From Haoranjiania flava (GTDB lineage Bacteria; Bacteroidota; Bacteroidia; Chitinophagales; Chitinophagaceae), in NCBI RefSeq assembly GCF_025631005.1, contig NZ_JAOTPL010000015.1:18553-82552 (forward strand): 64,000 nucleotides of DNA, in the 5' to 3' direction. Under the pieces are notes generated by a model that searched no databases, was not told the origin of the DNA, and saw only the letters and a program-made list of their open reading frames with translations. The position numbers and the translations under genes are program-made. The stretch's first letter is position 1; each line of letters starts with the position of its first letter. Shown one piece after another: positions 7,985 to 16,547 of this stretch.

Positions 7985-8016
7985 TTTTGTTAGAATAATC
8001 TAACTTTATATTTTTG
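7985..8016 (+). promoter_or_regulatory. Promoter/operator of the TonB receptor-thioredoxin operon
   Basis: A TTTTG -33 box (7985-7989), a 19-base spacer and a TATTTTTG -7 box (8009-8016) stand about 40 bases before the ATG at 8057. The spacer holds the perfect inverted repeat GTTAGA-ATAA-TCTAAC (7989-8004). A DtxR-type dimer bound there would block RNA polymerase. The identity of the binding protein is inferred from the adjacent divergent regulator gene. Confidence 0.65.
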
Positions 8017-8056
8017 CGCATTAAAATAAAAACCAGATCTAATAAAAAATATAAGT

Positions 8057-10390
8057 ATGAGAAATATAAAAATATGTGTGCTAACAGTTTGCATGAGTTT
8101 TATTGTTTTTTTCTGCCCGGCTCAGCAGAGGACAGGCAACCAGCGTGCTGATAGCCTGCGGGCAGGTTTAGAGTCGCAGCTGGATGAAGTGGTGGTTACA
8201 GGAACGCTTAAAGAAGTAAGAAAATCGGAGAGTCCTGTACCCGTAACCATTGTTTCCTCAAAATTTTTCAGGAGAACTTCAACACCCAACGTATTAGATG
8301 CTCTTTACCTGGTAAACGGACTTAATCCGCAGGTGAACTGCAATATGTGCAACACATCCGATATAGGCATCAATGGCATGCAGGGCCCGTACTCAATGGT
8401 GCTGATAGATGGTATGCCAATCGTAAGCTCTCTTTCCACAGTATACGGCTTGAGCGGCATACCCAACACGATTATAGAACGTGTGGAAATTGTAAAAGGG
8501 CCTGCCTCTTCGCTCTACGGATCAGAGGCTATCGGTGGAGTTATCAATATTATTACCAGGAAATCTGATCAGTCGCCACGCTTTTTCCTGGACTACAATG
8601 GTTCTACCTGGGGCGAGCTGACGGGCAATACAGGCTTCAGCACGAAATTTAGCAATAAAGTATCCACGCTGTTCAATGTGGACGGCTATTATTACAATAC
8701 GCCCAAAGACCAGGACAAGGACGGATTTATGGATAAAACGCTGCAAAAAAGGATATCTCTTTTTAATAAATGGGATTTTAAACAGAAATACAACAAAGAC
8801 GCCAGCATTTCGCTGCGCTATTATAATGAAGACCGCTATGGAGGTGAACTGGGCTGGAATAAAGCACACAGAGGTTTTGTAGATTTTAATGAATTGGACG
8901 ATGATGCAACTTCAGAGGGCTATAACGCAGATTTTGTGCTGCCCAACGGCTATACCATCTACAATTCAAAATACGCGAAAGGCTTTAGGGTACCTCGTTT
9001 TGAAAAGGATGCTGAAAAAGAAGCATGGAAAGCCAACGTCAGGAGCGCTAACCCCGGCGCTGCCTTTGCAGATGATATGAAGTACCAGGAATCTATATAT
9101 ACCAGCCGTTTCGAAGGAGTGGGCAGATACAGGCTCCCGATAGAAGAAAACATAACCTTTGACGCATCTTACAACCAGCACAACCAGAACTCCACTTACG
9201 GTACGGAGATCTTTGTGGCAGATCAGAAAACATTGTTCGGGCAGGGCTACTGGGATAGAGAATTTGGTAATCACAGTCTGCTGGCCGGCGCCTCGTACCG
9301 CTATATCTGGTTCAAAGATAACACCATTGCTTCCGCCAACGGCAGTTTTCCGTTGGTAACAAAAATGCCGGGAGTTTTTATTCAGGATCTTTGGAAAACC
9401 GGGAAAAAAACCAGCCTGCTGTTGGGATACCGTTTCGATTATGATGTAACCGAGTCAGCCAATGGAAGCCATAAAAATGTGGTGCATTCGCCAAGGGCAG
9501 CCTTTAAGTATATACCCAATACCAACAACACCTTCCGGGCAAGTGTGGGCACAGGCTACCGTGTTGTAAATATTTTCAGTGAAGATCACAGAGCTTTGAG
9601 CGGCCAGTACAAGGCGGTTTTCGGTGAAAGCCTGAAGCCTGAAAAATCTCTGAGCGGCACGCTGGATTATGAAGGAAGGGTAGCAACCGAAAACATCGGC
9701 CTTACCTACTCGCTAGGCGCTTACTACACGCACTTCTTCAATAAAATATACCCCGTAAGGAACGAGACCGCACGAACATTGACGTATTTTAATGTTGACG
9801 GCGACGAATACGCAGAAAATATAGGCGCCTCGCTGGATATAGCGTTAAATTTCCGATTCCCGTTGCGGATCACCGCAGGCGCATCTTATAACAAGGCACA
9901 GTTGATTGAATATGAAAGAGACGAACAGGGAAACAAAACCGGGAAAAACACTGAAAGGAATGATTTTGAATTTTCACCAAGATGGATGGGCGTTTACTCG
10001 GCCGGTTATGATCTTACAGAAAAATTTACAGTGGACCTGACAGGAGAATGGAAAGGCCCAATGCTGCTGCCAACACAGGGAAATATAAAGACTTACGACG
10101 GCAGCGGCAATGAAACAGGTAGCGTGACAGACCCGCGCCCGGAGCGCTCACCCTGGTTTACTAAAATGAATCTGCAACTGGCTTACAGATTAAATAACGG
10201 CCTGCAGTTTTATGCAGGCGTACGCAACATTTTTGATTATGTACCTAAGAACCTTTTAGTGAATGTAAAAGATCCGTTTAACGACCTCTCAAATCCGGAT
10301 GTATACGGCGGCTTGCAGTTTGATACAGAGTACAACTACACGCCTCAACAGGGACGTACCGGATTAGTGGGCATACGTTACAATTTTTAA
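8057..10390 (+). CDS. TonB-dependent outer-membrane receptor with Cys-x-x-Cys plug motif
   Basis: A 777-residue receptor with a signal peptide (about 1-23, ending CPAQQ), a short TonB-box-like segment (D-E-V-V-V-T-G-T, 43-50), a plug domain (about 50-170) and a barrel ending G-L-V-G-I-R-Y-N-F with the terminal Phe usual for outer-membrane barrels. Unlike the inserted receptor it lacks the N-terminal beta-sandwich domain. The plug contains N-C-N-M-C-N (C95, C98), where the other receptor has D-C-Q-T-C-N. It is the first gene of an operon with the thioredoxin-like protein five bases downstream, and it is divergent from the DtxR-type regulator. Role: probably import of a metal ion or chelate under metal control. 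The substrate is not determined. Confidence 0.93.
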   Translation: MRNIKICVLTVCMSFIVFFCPAQQRTGNQRADSLRAGLESQLDEVVVTGTLKEVRKSESPVPVTIVSSKFFRRTSTPNVLDALYLVNGLNPQVNCNMCNTSDIGINGMQGPYSMVLIDGMPIVSSLSTVYGLSGIPNTIIERVEIVKGPASSLYGSEAIGGVINIITRKSDQSPRFFLDYNGSTWGELTGNTGFSTKFSNKVSTLFNVDGYYYNTPKDQDKDGFMDKTLQKRISLFNKWDFKQKYNKDASISLRYYNEDRYGGELGWNKAHRGFVDFNELDDDATSEGYNADFVLPNGYTIYNSKYAKGFRVPRFEKDAEKEAWKANVRSANPGAAFADDMKYQESIYTSRFEGVGRYRLPIEENITFDASYNQHNQNSTYGTEIFVADQKTLFGQGYWDREFGNHSLLAGASYRYIWFKDNTIASANGSFPLVTKMPGVFIQDLWKTGKKTSLLLGYRFDYDVTESANGSHKNVVHSPRAAFKYIPNTNNTFRASVGTGYRVVNIFSEDHRALSGQYKAVFGESLKPEKSLSGTLDYEGRVATENIGLTYSLGAYYTHFFNKIYPVRNETARTLTYFNVDGDEYAENIGASLDIALNFRFPLRITAGASYNKAQLIEYERDEQGNKTGKNTERNDFEFSPRWMGVYSAGYDLTEKFTVDLTGEWKGPMLLPTQGNIKTYDGSGNETGSVTDPRPERSPWFTKMNLQLAYRLNNGLQFYAGVRNIFDYVPKNLLVNVKDPFNDLSNPDVYGGLQFDTEYNYTPQQGRTGLVGIRYNF

Positions 10391-10395
10391 CAGAT

Positions 10396-10938
10396 ATGTA
10401 TTCCAAGCAGAGAAAAATATATAAGCAATGCACCCGTAAAAAAAACAGTTTATTGCCCTCTTTCAGGAGGTGCATACGGTCTCTATTGCTGATATTTTTC
10501 TCTGCTCATGCAGTAAATGCACAGATAAACTTCGGCGAACTGCAAAAGTTGATGTCTGAAGAGAAAAAAGAGATAGTGGTCTATATCACCTCTAAAAACT
10601 GTACCTATTGCCTGATGCAGGATGCACAGATCAGGAAAAACAGGCAATTGCAACAAAGATTGAACAATGATTTTTATTTTGTAAAAGTAATAGCTGAAAG
10701 CGATTCGGCAATAGTGTTTAACGGGAAGGTATATGTAAATCCCAAGCCTGAGGATCCTTACCAGATGAATGATTTTGTAAATGTATATGGAAAAAATGAA
10801 GCAGGGAATGTAGGCTATCCGTTGTGGCTGTATTTTGATAAAGATTATAAGCTGATGCTGCGTTTTTATGGGCTTATGCCTCCTAAGAATATCCTCAAAG
10901 TGCTGAATGAGATAGAAAAAGCAGCTAAAGTTCCATAA
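10396..10938 (+). CDS. Secreted thioredoxin-like protein
   Basis: A 180-residue protein with a long basic N-region, a hydrophobic core (SLLLIFF) and a likely signal-peptidase site after H-A-V-N-A. The mature part opens I-N-F-G-E-L-Q-K-L-M and has S-K-N-C-T-Y-C-L-M-Q, a CxxC active site at the position expected for the thioredoxin fold, then a hydrophobic strand and a cis-proline-like V-G-Y-P-L-W-L-Y-F. It should act in the periplasm, as a disulfide reductase or a metal-binding thioredoxin variant. Its start is five bases behind the receptor stop, so the two are co-transcribed. The pairing with a receptor that carries two plug cysteines suggests, without proof, that it acts on that receptor or its cargo. 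Confidence 0.85.
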   Translation: MYSKQRKIYKQCTRKKNSLLPSFRRCIRSLLLIFFSAHAVNAQINFGELQKLMSEEKKEIVVYITSKNCTYCLMQDAQIRKNRQLQQRLNNDFYFVKVIAESDSAIVFNGKVYVNPKPEDPYQMNDFVNVYGKNEAGNVGYPLWLYFDKDYKLMLRFYGLMPPKNILKVLNEIEKAAKVP

Positions 10939-11114
10939 AGATATAATTTCTAAAAGTACATTATTTTTAAAATCGTTTCCTGTGTATATAGTTATTTGTT
11001 TTTTGAGTTGCCACATGGAATAACCATTTTTTTAGATTCAATACGCATTCGCGGTTGGTATAGATGCTCAATCTTTATGGTTATTTCATGCTCCTTATCT
11101 TCATGGATACATTA
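10939..11114. other. Spacer after the thioredoxin-like gene
   Basis: About 175 bases without a supported gene. One open stretch (about 10996-11205) starts at a TTG and crosses into the repeat, but it has no recognisable protein pattern. Confidence 0.4.
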
Positions 11115-11310
11115 CGGATCAATTACCTGCAAAAGTATTTTGTATGTCTTTATTGCTTGCCATTTTTCTAAACAGGGTGTAGAAAGCGCTGCTTTGATTG
11201 CATAAATACTAATGGTGTAAACAACAGTAATTTCTAATACACCCAAAAAAAGCCGCTGTATTTACAGCGGCTTTCGTATATCAACAGGAGAATAAATACT
11301 ATTCTTCTTC
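11115..11310. repeat. Copy (C) of the fusA 3'-end repeat, at the intact gene
   Basis: This is the original context of the repeat. It includes the last codons of fusA, its terminator (11244-11275) and about 130 bases beyond. Copy B at 6995-7200 and the shorter copy A at 3433-3540 derive from it or from a common source. Confidence 0.85.
11244..11275 (-). terminator. fusA terminator
   Basis: On the minus strand a perfect nine-base stem GCCGCTGTA/TACAGCGGC with a tiny loop is followed by seven Ts. It starts about 25 bases after the fusA stop codon at 11299-11301. Here the stem is perfect, while both copies next to dtxR carry a mismatch. Confidence 0.9.
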
Positions 11311-13455
11311 CTCTTTCACTTTTCCTTTGTTTTTGGCTATTACTTCTTCTGCAATATTGGTTGGCGCAGGGTAGTAGTGAGAAAACTCCATGGTAGAAGC
11401 TGCTCGACCGGAAGTCAGGGAACGTAACTGTGTTACATAGCCGAACATTTCGCTCATCGGTACTTTTGCTTTTACCACCTGTGCATTGCCTCTGGTATCC
11501 ATACCTTCCATCATGCCGCGGCGGCGGTTAAGGTCGCCACTCACATCACCCATGTACTGGTCAGGAGTTGTTACTTCTACTTTCATAATGGGCTCAAGTA
11601 ATACGGGTTTTGCTTTTTTACCGGCAGTACGGAAGCCTGACTTGGCGCAAAGCTCAAACGACATAGCATCAGAGTCTACGTTGTGGAATGAACCATCGTA
11701 CACGCGGATCTTCATGTTGTCAACAGGATAGCCTGCCAGAACACCTGTGGTCATAGCTGTTTCAAAGCCTTTCTGGATAGCCGGGAAGAACTCGCGAGGG
11801 ATAGAGCCACCTACCACGTTGTTTACAAACTGGAATGCTTTTCCTTCGTTTTCCTTTAGCCAATCCTGGTCTGCAGGGCCTATTTCAAATTCAATATCAG
11901 CGAATTTACCACGTCCACCGGTTTGTTTTTTCAACACTTCGCGGTGAGCAATAGTAGACTGGAATGTTTCTTTGTAAGCCACCTGAGGATTACCCTGGTT
12001 TATCTCAACTTTAAACTCGCGCTTTAAGCGGTCAATGATAATTTCAAGGTGAAGCTCTCCCATACCTTGCAGGATGGTCTGGCCTGTATCTTCATCTGTA
12101 TTTACACGCAATGTCGGGTCTTCTTCTACCAGTTTAGAGATAGCCATACCCATTTTATCAACGTCTGCCTGTGTCTTGGGCTCGATGGCGATAGCGATAA
12201 CCGGTTCAGGGATAAACATGTTTTCCAGAACGATCGGGTTCTTTTCATCGCAAAGGGTATCACCGGTTTTGATGTCTTTAAAACCAACTGCTGCACCGAT
12301 ATCACCTGCTTCAATAAATTCTACAGGGTTTTGTTTGTTGGCAAACATTTTCATGATGCGGGAGATACGCTCGTTTTTGCCGGAACGTACGTTCAGTACG
12401 TAAGAGCCTGCATCCAGGTGTCCGCTGTAGCAACGGAAGAATGCCAGGCGGCCTACAAACGGGTCGGTCATGATTTTGAAAGCCAGCGCAGAGAAAGGTT
12501 CTTTTGCATCGGGCTTGCGGTACAATTTCTTTTCAGGATCGTTTACATCGCTGCCTTCAATAGCTTCGATATCTACGGGTGAAGGCAGGTAGCGGCAAAC
12601 GGCATCCAATGCAGTTTGTACACCTTTATTTTTAAAAGAAGAGCCGCACATCATCGGGATGATGCTCAGGTCTATACATGCTTTGCGGATAGCCTCGTGC
12701 ACTTCATCTTCAGAAATACTGTTCGGGTCGTCGAAGAATTTCTCCATCAACGTATCATCATATTCAGCCACAGCTTCAATCAATTGTCCTCTCCAGTATT
12801 CCACATCTTCCACCATATCTTCAGGGATGGGAACTTCACTGTAGGTCATACCTTCTGTAGAATCTTCCCAGATAATACCTTTATTGGTAATAAGGTCTAC
12901 CACGCCTTTGAAGTTGTCTTCAGCGCCGATAGGCAATTGAAGGGGTACGGCTTTAGCGCCCAGCATTTCTTTGATCTGGGCTACAACGTTTAGGAAGTCA
13001 GCGCCGGAGCGGTCCATTTTGTTCACAAAACCAATGCGTGGTACTTTATAGCGGTTAGCCTGGCGCCATACTGTTTCTGATTGAGGTTCAACACCGTCAA
13101 CAGCAGAGAACAAAGCGATCAGTCCGTCCAATACACGCATGGAACGTTCTACTTCAACGGTGAAGTCAACGTGTCCCGGAGTATCAATGATATTGAAAGA
13201 ATATTTTTTAGTATCCGGTAAAGCTTTACCCTGTTGTGTAGGGAAAGGCCACTGGCAACTAACAGCAGCAGAAGTAATGGTAATACCTCTTTCTTTTTCC
13301 TGCTCCATCCAGTCAGTTGTTGCACCGCCATCGTGTACTTCACCTGTACGGTGAATCATACCAGTGTAACGAAGTATACGTTCGGTAGTTGTAGTTTTAC
13401 CTGCATCAATGTGTGCAGCTATACCGAAATTGCGTCTTAATTTTAAATCGGACAT
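11299..13455 (-). CDS. fusA: Translation elongation factor G
   Basis: The 718-residue GTPase moves tRNA and mRNA through the ribosome and helps to split ribosomes. The G domain has A-H-I-D-A-G-K-T-T-T-T (G1), switch II D-T-P-G-H-V-D-F-T and N-K-M-D (G4). Domains II to V follow, with G-M-G-E-L-H-L-E in domain III and G-Y-V-T-Q-L-R-S-L-T-S-G-R-A in domain V. The C-terminus is an acidic run (KVKEEEE). A TAATTTTG box on the minus strand, about 55 bases upstream, is a good promoter. It does not sit with rpsL and rpsG here. Its 3' end is the sequence duplicated in the accessory region to its left. Confidence 0.97.
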   Translation of the reverse strand: MSDLKLRRNFGIAAHIDAGKTTTTERILRYTGMIHRTGEVHDGGATTDWMEQEKERGITITSAAVSCQWPFPTQQGKALPDTKKYSFNIIDTPGHVDFTVEVERSMRVLDGLIALFSAVDGVEPQSETVWRQANRYKVPRIGFVNKMDRSGADFLNVVAQIKEMLGAKAVPLQLPIGAEDNFKGVVDLITNKGIIWEDSTEGMTYSEVPIPEDMVEDVEYWRGQLIEAVAEYDDTLMEKFFDDPNSISEDEVHEAIRKACIDLSIIPMMCGSSFKNKGVQTALDAVCRYLPSPVDIEAIEGSDVNDPEKKLYRKPDAKEPFSALAFKIMTDPFVGRLAFFRCYSGHLDAGSYVLNVRSGKNERISRIMKMFANKQNPVEFIEAGDIGAAVGFKDIKTGDTLCDEKNPIVLENMFIPEPVIAIAIEPKTQADVDKMGMAISKLVEEDPTLRVNTDEDTGQTILQGMGELHLEIIIDRLKREFKVEINQGNPQVAYKETFQSTIAHREVLKKQTGGRGKFADIEFEIGPADQDWLKENEGKAFQFVNNVVGGSIPREFFPAIQKGFETAMTTGVLAGYPVDNMKIRVYDGSFHNVDSDAMSFELCAKSGFRTAGKKAKPVLLEPIMKVEVTTPDQYMGDVSGDLNRRRGMMEGMDTRGNAQVVKAKVPMSEMFGYVTQLRSLTSGRAASTMEFSHYYPAPTNIAEEVIAKNKGKVKEEEE

Positions 13456-13751
13456 ATAAGAATTGAGTTTGTGATGAATGGCAATATGTAGTTTTTACAT
13501 ATTCGCGCGCAAAATTAGGAATATTTATCCATAATGAAAAAAAGTTGCTGTATTTTTTGCCGGAGAGAGGGGAGTGTTGGATTATTTGTGTAGTTGTGGA
13601 AGGCTGTTGTTGCAAATGATAGGATTATTTCACTGGTTGGGATGGCACCAGTTAGTACATAGCTTTACATGCGCGCAAAACGTTTCACTACTCTGGTGCA
13701 TAAAATTGTATTCGCAGTAATTGTAAAAGCTTGCGCTTGATAACTTTTGAT
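13456..13751. other. fusA upstream region
   Basis: About 295 bases between the start of fusA and the end of the hydrolase gene, both on the minus strand. It holds the fusA promoter (TAATTTTG followed by a GCGCGC stretch, near 13508-13520). No gene or RNA is recognised in the rest. Confidence 0.5.
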
Positions 13752-16403
13752 TTAGCGGTGAGGTTTTTCTGCAACCGCGCTCCTGCTGTAACCTTTACGC
13801 TGAGAGTAATGAATACTGCCGGGTTGTTTGTCTACTATTATTGCCGTAAACATCCACTTATTGGGTGTATGCCACACTTTAGCAGTGAACGAGCCCACAG
13901 GTATCTTAGTAAGGATCTGGTTCCAGCCTTTTTTCAGATGAACTTTCACCGGTTCGCGCATAATATAATTCTCATCAATATACGGTATTTCAAGATCACC
14001 TTGTTGCCCGGCTCTTTTCCATAGCGGTGGTGTAATTTCTTGCCCATTCAGCCAGATTTTACTTTGTAAATGATTCCAGGTGTTTGCATCCGGTGTATTG
14101 GTCATGGTAGAACGTGAAAAATCATAAAACCCTATCCACATTCCGGCTGTGGTATCTTTGTCTGACCAGTATTGCTGGTAACCGTAGTACGTAGTGTTTT
14201 CACGCGCATCTTCAAATATGCCTTTCACAATAGGATGCCAGAAGTGACGGGGTATAATTGTTCCGCCATAAACGGTTTGTCTGTTCTTTACCTTATGGAT
14301 GTTGAAATCTGCCGACTCGGGCGCAAATTTCCTGGAAAGGTCGCCCCCGTTGTCATAGGGCCCAATGAGTTGCCAGGCTATATTGGATTGTTTCACGTAA
14401 GGGAAAGGCAAACGGCTAAACAAAGTTTCCTTTAGATCAAGCAGCCGGTTTTCAAACGCTGAAAATGCCGACTTATTTTGCTGAAGCATTACCGCGTAAT
14501 TTCCTGGAATGCCTCCGCCTTTCCAGGACCTTTCTGCAAAGGCTGCCAACGAAGGATACACCGGGTTGTGGGTAAGGTTGTGTTCATCCTTGTCCAGGTT
14601 GCGGTCGTTCCACAGGCAAAGGATGCCGCCAAGGTTTAAGCTGTCGCCCTTGTCTACATTCAATATCTGGTGATTGAATATAGATACTACGCTTTCTTCT
14701 GCATCCATGTGGTTGATGTATAAATTGCGTGAATCCAGTTTTCTCACCTTGCCGAGCTTTGCCAGGTGTGCAGCGTTTTCCATCCACAACTGGCGGATAA
14801 CCGATGGGGTAAAGTTGCCTCCCGGTTCCCAGCCTACAACTGTTCTGCCCCGCGCTTCTATCAGCCGGATTACTTCAGGTAAAAAATTGGGGTTGGTAAT
14901 TTTTACTTCATCTGCGCCGATGTGTATGTATGGGAAATTGTAAGTATCGCAAAATTCTGAGAGGATCTCCTTCACTGTCAATAAGCCTGCATCACTCTGC
15001 ATATCAAAACCCATGGCGCGCTCAAAAGCTTTACTATGGCCGGGCATGTCAATTTCCGGAACCATTAATATATTCCGGTCTTTACAATAATCTCTTAATT
15101 CATGCATTTCCTCTACCGTATAAAATTTTCCTTTGTTGCGGGTCATGTGTGCCGCATCGGTCAGTTGGGGAAATTTCTTCATCTGCAGCCGCCAGGCTAC
15201 ATCTTCAGTGAGGTGGAAATGAAAAACATTGTACTTCAATGAGGCCATTACATCAAGCTGTTGCTTCAACAATTCCATCGACTGATAGTTCCTTCCCACA
15301 TCTACCATATAGCCGCGCCAGGCAAATGCAGGATAATCAACAATATCACAAGCCGCAACAGTATTGGTGTTGCGCATCAGCTGTCGGATGGTTTGTATGC
15401 CATTGTGCAAGCCGTGCATTGTATTGGCTTCAAGGATAATGTTTTCACCGGCAGATTTCAAATGGTATGCTTCCCTGCTGTTAACCGGTGAAATAACCCT
15501 GCCGGTTTTTAAAATAATATGCTTACCCGTTGTCTGAGCACGGTTACTGATCGCAACTTTATAACCCCTGTGTTCTATTACGGCCTGCAAAGCTTTTGCT
15601 GCGGGCAGCAAGCTGTCATGGCTTAAAATAATAGCCGTATGCTCATTTATCAAAAAAGACCCTTTGTGCCACTCTATTTGCTGAGGGTAGGGAATAAGCG
15701 CTGGGCTGGGCTGTAAATCAAATACATGCGGGTAAATGACATTTTTCCAAACCTGGTATGCATGCCCGTTAAGATGTAGTCCGTCGTTGGTAAATGTTCT
15801 GGCAAGTCTTTTGTCATCATCTGTCAATGGAGTGGCAATGTCAAGATAATGATAATTATATCTCGATGCGTTTTTTTCAAGAGCCTGGTTTACACGGTTT
15901 ATTTCAGCCTGATTTTTATAATGGTTTTTAAAACGGTCAAATGTATTATTGACCGGTAGTATACTCTGCACATACAGTTGTGTGGCGGGGCTTTGCTTAC
16001 GGATAATTTGCGCAATAAGGTAAATATTTTTCAATACACTGTCTACAGCGATGTTTTTAGATAAGTCGTTGGTGCCGATCAGCAGAAAAACTTTTTGGGG
16101 TTGATGGCGGGTAATTTCCTCTATGCGGTTGAGTATGCCCGCGGTAACATCGCCGCTAATACCCCTGTTGAGTATACGATCGTTGTCAAATAGTTCGTTC
16201 CATTCTGCACCATCACTAATGCTGTTGCCTAAAAAGACAATGGCATCCTGTTTAACCGGCAAACTTTTAAAATGGGAAACCCTTTGCTGATAATAGGTGG
16301 AGAAAAGCGTATCACTTAAATGAGTCGGAACCGACTGCGGCCAAGCTGCCGAAGCGTAAAAACAAAGTGTCGCTATAACACTAAAAATCTTATGCATAAT
16401 CAT
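13752..16403 (-). CDS. SGNH/GDSL esterase fused to GH20 beta-N-acetylhexosaminidase
   Basis: A secreted 883-residue two-enzyme protein. After the signal peptide (about 1-23) comes an SGNH hydrolase domain (about 35-215) with all four blocks: L-G-N-S-I-S (nucleophile S61), G-I-S-G-D (G84), G-T-N-D (N112) and D-G-L-H near 200. Then follow a GH20 N-terminal domain (about 220-345) and the GH20 barrel (about 350-700) with R-G-Y-M-V-D-V-G-R and the catalytic pair H-I-G-A-D-E (D498, E499). The C-terminal 180 residues look like a beta-sandwich module. GH20 enzymes remove terminal GlcNAc or GalNAc, and SGNH enzymes remove acyl groups, so the fusion could de-acetylate and trim the same glycan, for example chitin, peptidoglycan or host glycans. 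The gene stands alone, without SusC/D partners. Confidence 0.9.
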   Translation of the reverse strand: MIMHKIFSVIATLCFYASAAWPQSVPTHLSDTLFSTYYQQRVSHFKSLPVKQDAIVFLGNSISDGAEWNELFDNDRILNRGISGDVTAGILNRIEEITRHQPQKVFLLIGTNDLSKNIAVDSVLKNIYLIAQIIRKQSPATQLYVQSILPVNNTFDRFKNHYKNQAEINRVNQALEKNASRYNYHYLDIATPLTDDDKRLARTFTNDGLHLNGHAYQVWKNVIYPHVFDLQPSPALIPYPQQIEWHKGSFLINEHTAIILSHDSLLPAAKALQAVIEHRGYKVAISNRAQTTGKHIILKTGRVISPVNSREAYHLKSAGENIILEANTMHGLHNGIQTIRQLMRNTNTVAACDIVDYPAFAWRGYMVDVGRNYQSMELLKQQLDVMASLKYNVFHFHLTEDVAWRLQMKKFPQLTDAAHMTRNKGKFYTVEEMHELRDYCKDRNILMVPEIDMPGHSKAFERAMGFDMQSDAGLLTVKEILSEFCDTYNFPYIHIGADEVKITNPNFLPEVIRLIEARGRTVVGWEPGGNFTPSVIRQLWMENAAHLAKLGKVRKLDSRNLYINHMDAEESVVSIFNHQILNVDKGDSLNLGGILCLWNDRNLDKDEHNLTHNPVYPSLAAFAERSWKGGGIPGNYAVMLQQNKSAFSAFENRLLDLKETLFSRLPFPYVKQSNIAWQLIGPYDNGGDLSRKFAPESADFNIHKVKNRQTVYGGTIIPRHFWHPIVKGIFEDARENTTYYGYQQYWSDKDTTAGMWIGFYDFSRSTMTNTPDANTWNHLQSKIWLNGQEITPPLWKRAGQQGDLEIPYIDENYIMREPVKVHLKKGWNQILTKIPVGSFTAKVWHTPNKWMFTAIIVDKQPGSIHYSQRKGYSRSAVAEKPHR

Positions 16404-16535
16404 TGTTTATATAGAGGGGAGAAAATTACGAAGAAATAATAATAAGTCTTACATAAAGAGGTGTTTATGATTTGATCTATACAAAATAAGTTGAATCCTG
16501 AGCTTTGAAATACATTACATTCCGGCTGTTTTTCC

Positions 16536-16543
16536 TACATTTG
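16536..16543 (+). promoter_or_regulatory. -7 box of mutS, abutting the start codon
   Basis: TACATTTG matches the Bacteroidota consensus TAnnTTTG and is separated from the mutS ATG (16548) by only four bases. Transcription would start at or within a few bases of the ATG, giving a leaderless or nearly leaderless message. Confidence 0.5.
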
Positions 16544-16547
16544 CCCA

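Larger units (their letters stand above)
7119..8082. repeat. Direct repeat B, dtxR block, second copy
   Basis: This is the partner of 3457-4422 in the same orientation, offset by about 3660 bases. Here the homologous block continues into an intact receptor gene, so copy B has the original context and copy A is the truncated one. Confidence 0.9.

Noticed and set aside
10996..11205. Open frame of about 69 codons crossing into repeat copy C
   Set aside because: It starts at a TTG, has no family pattern, and the matching part in copy B is not preceded by a comparable start.
2239..11298. Integrase, transposase or relaxase in the accessory region
   Set aside because: All open frames there are explained by the toxin-antitoxin pair, regulators, receptors and thioredoxin-like protein; no recombinase motif was found, so 'mobile element' was not used as a type.
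12049..12582. Long open frame antisense to fusA (and similar ones antisense to dnaK, htpG, gyrB and mutS)
   Set aside because: They follow the codon periodicity of the highly conserved genes on the other strand, have odd composition (Cys-, Phe- and Ser-rich) and no promoter or family pattern.
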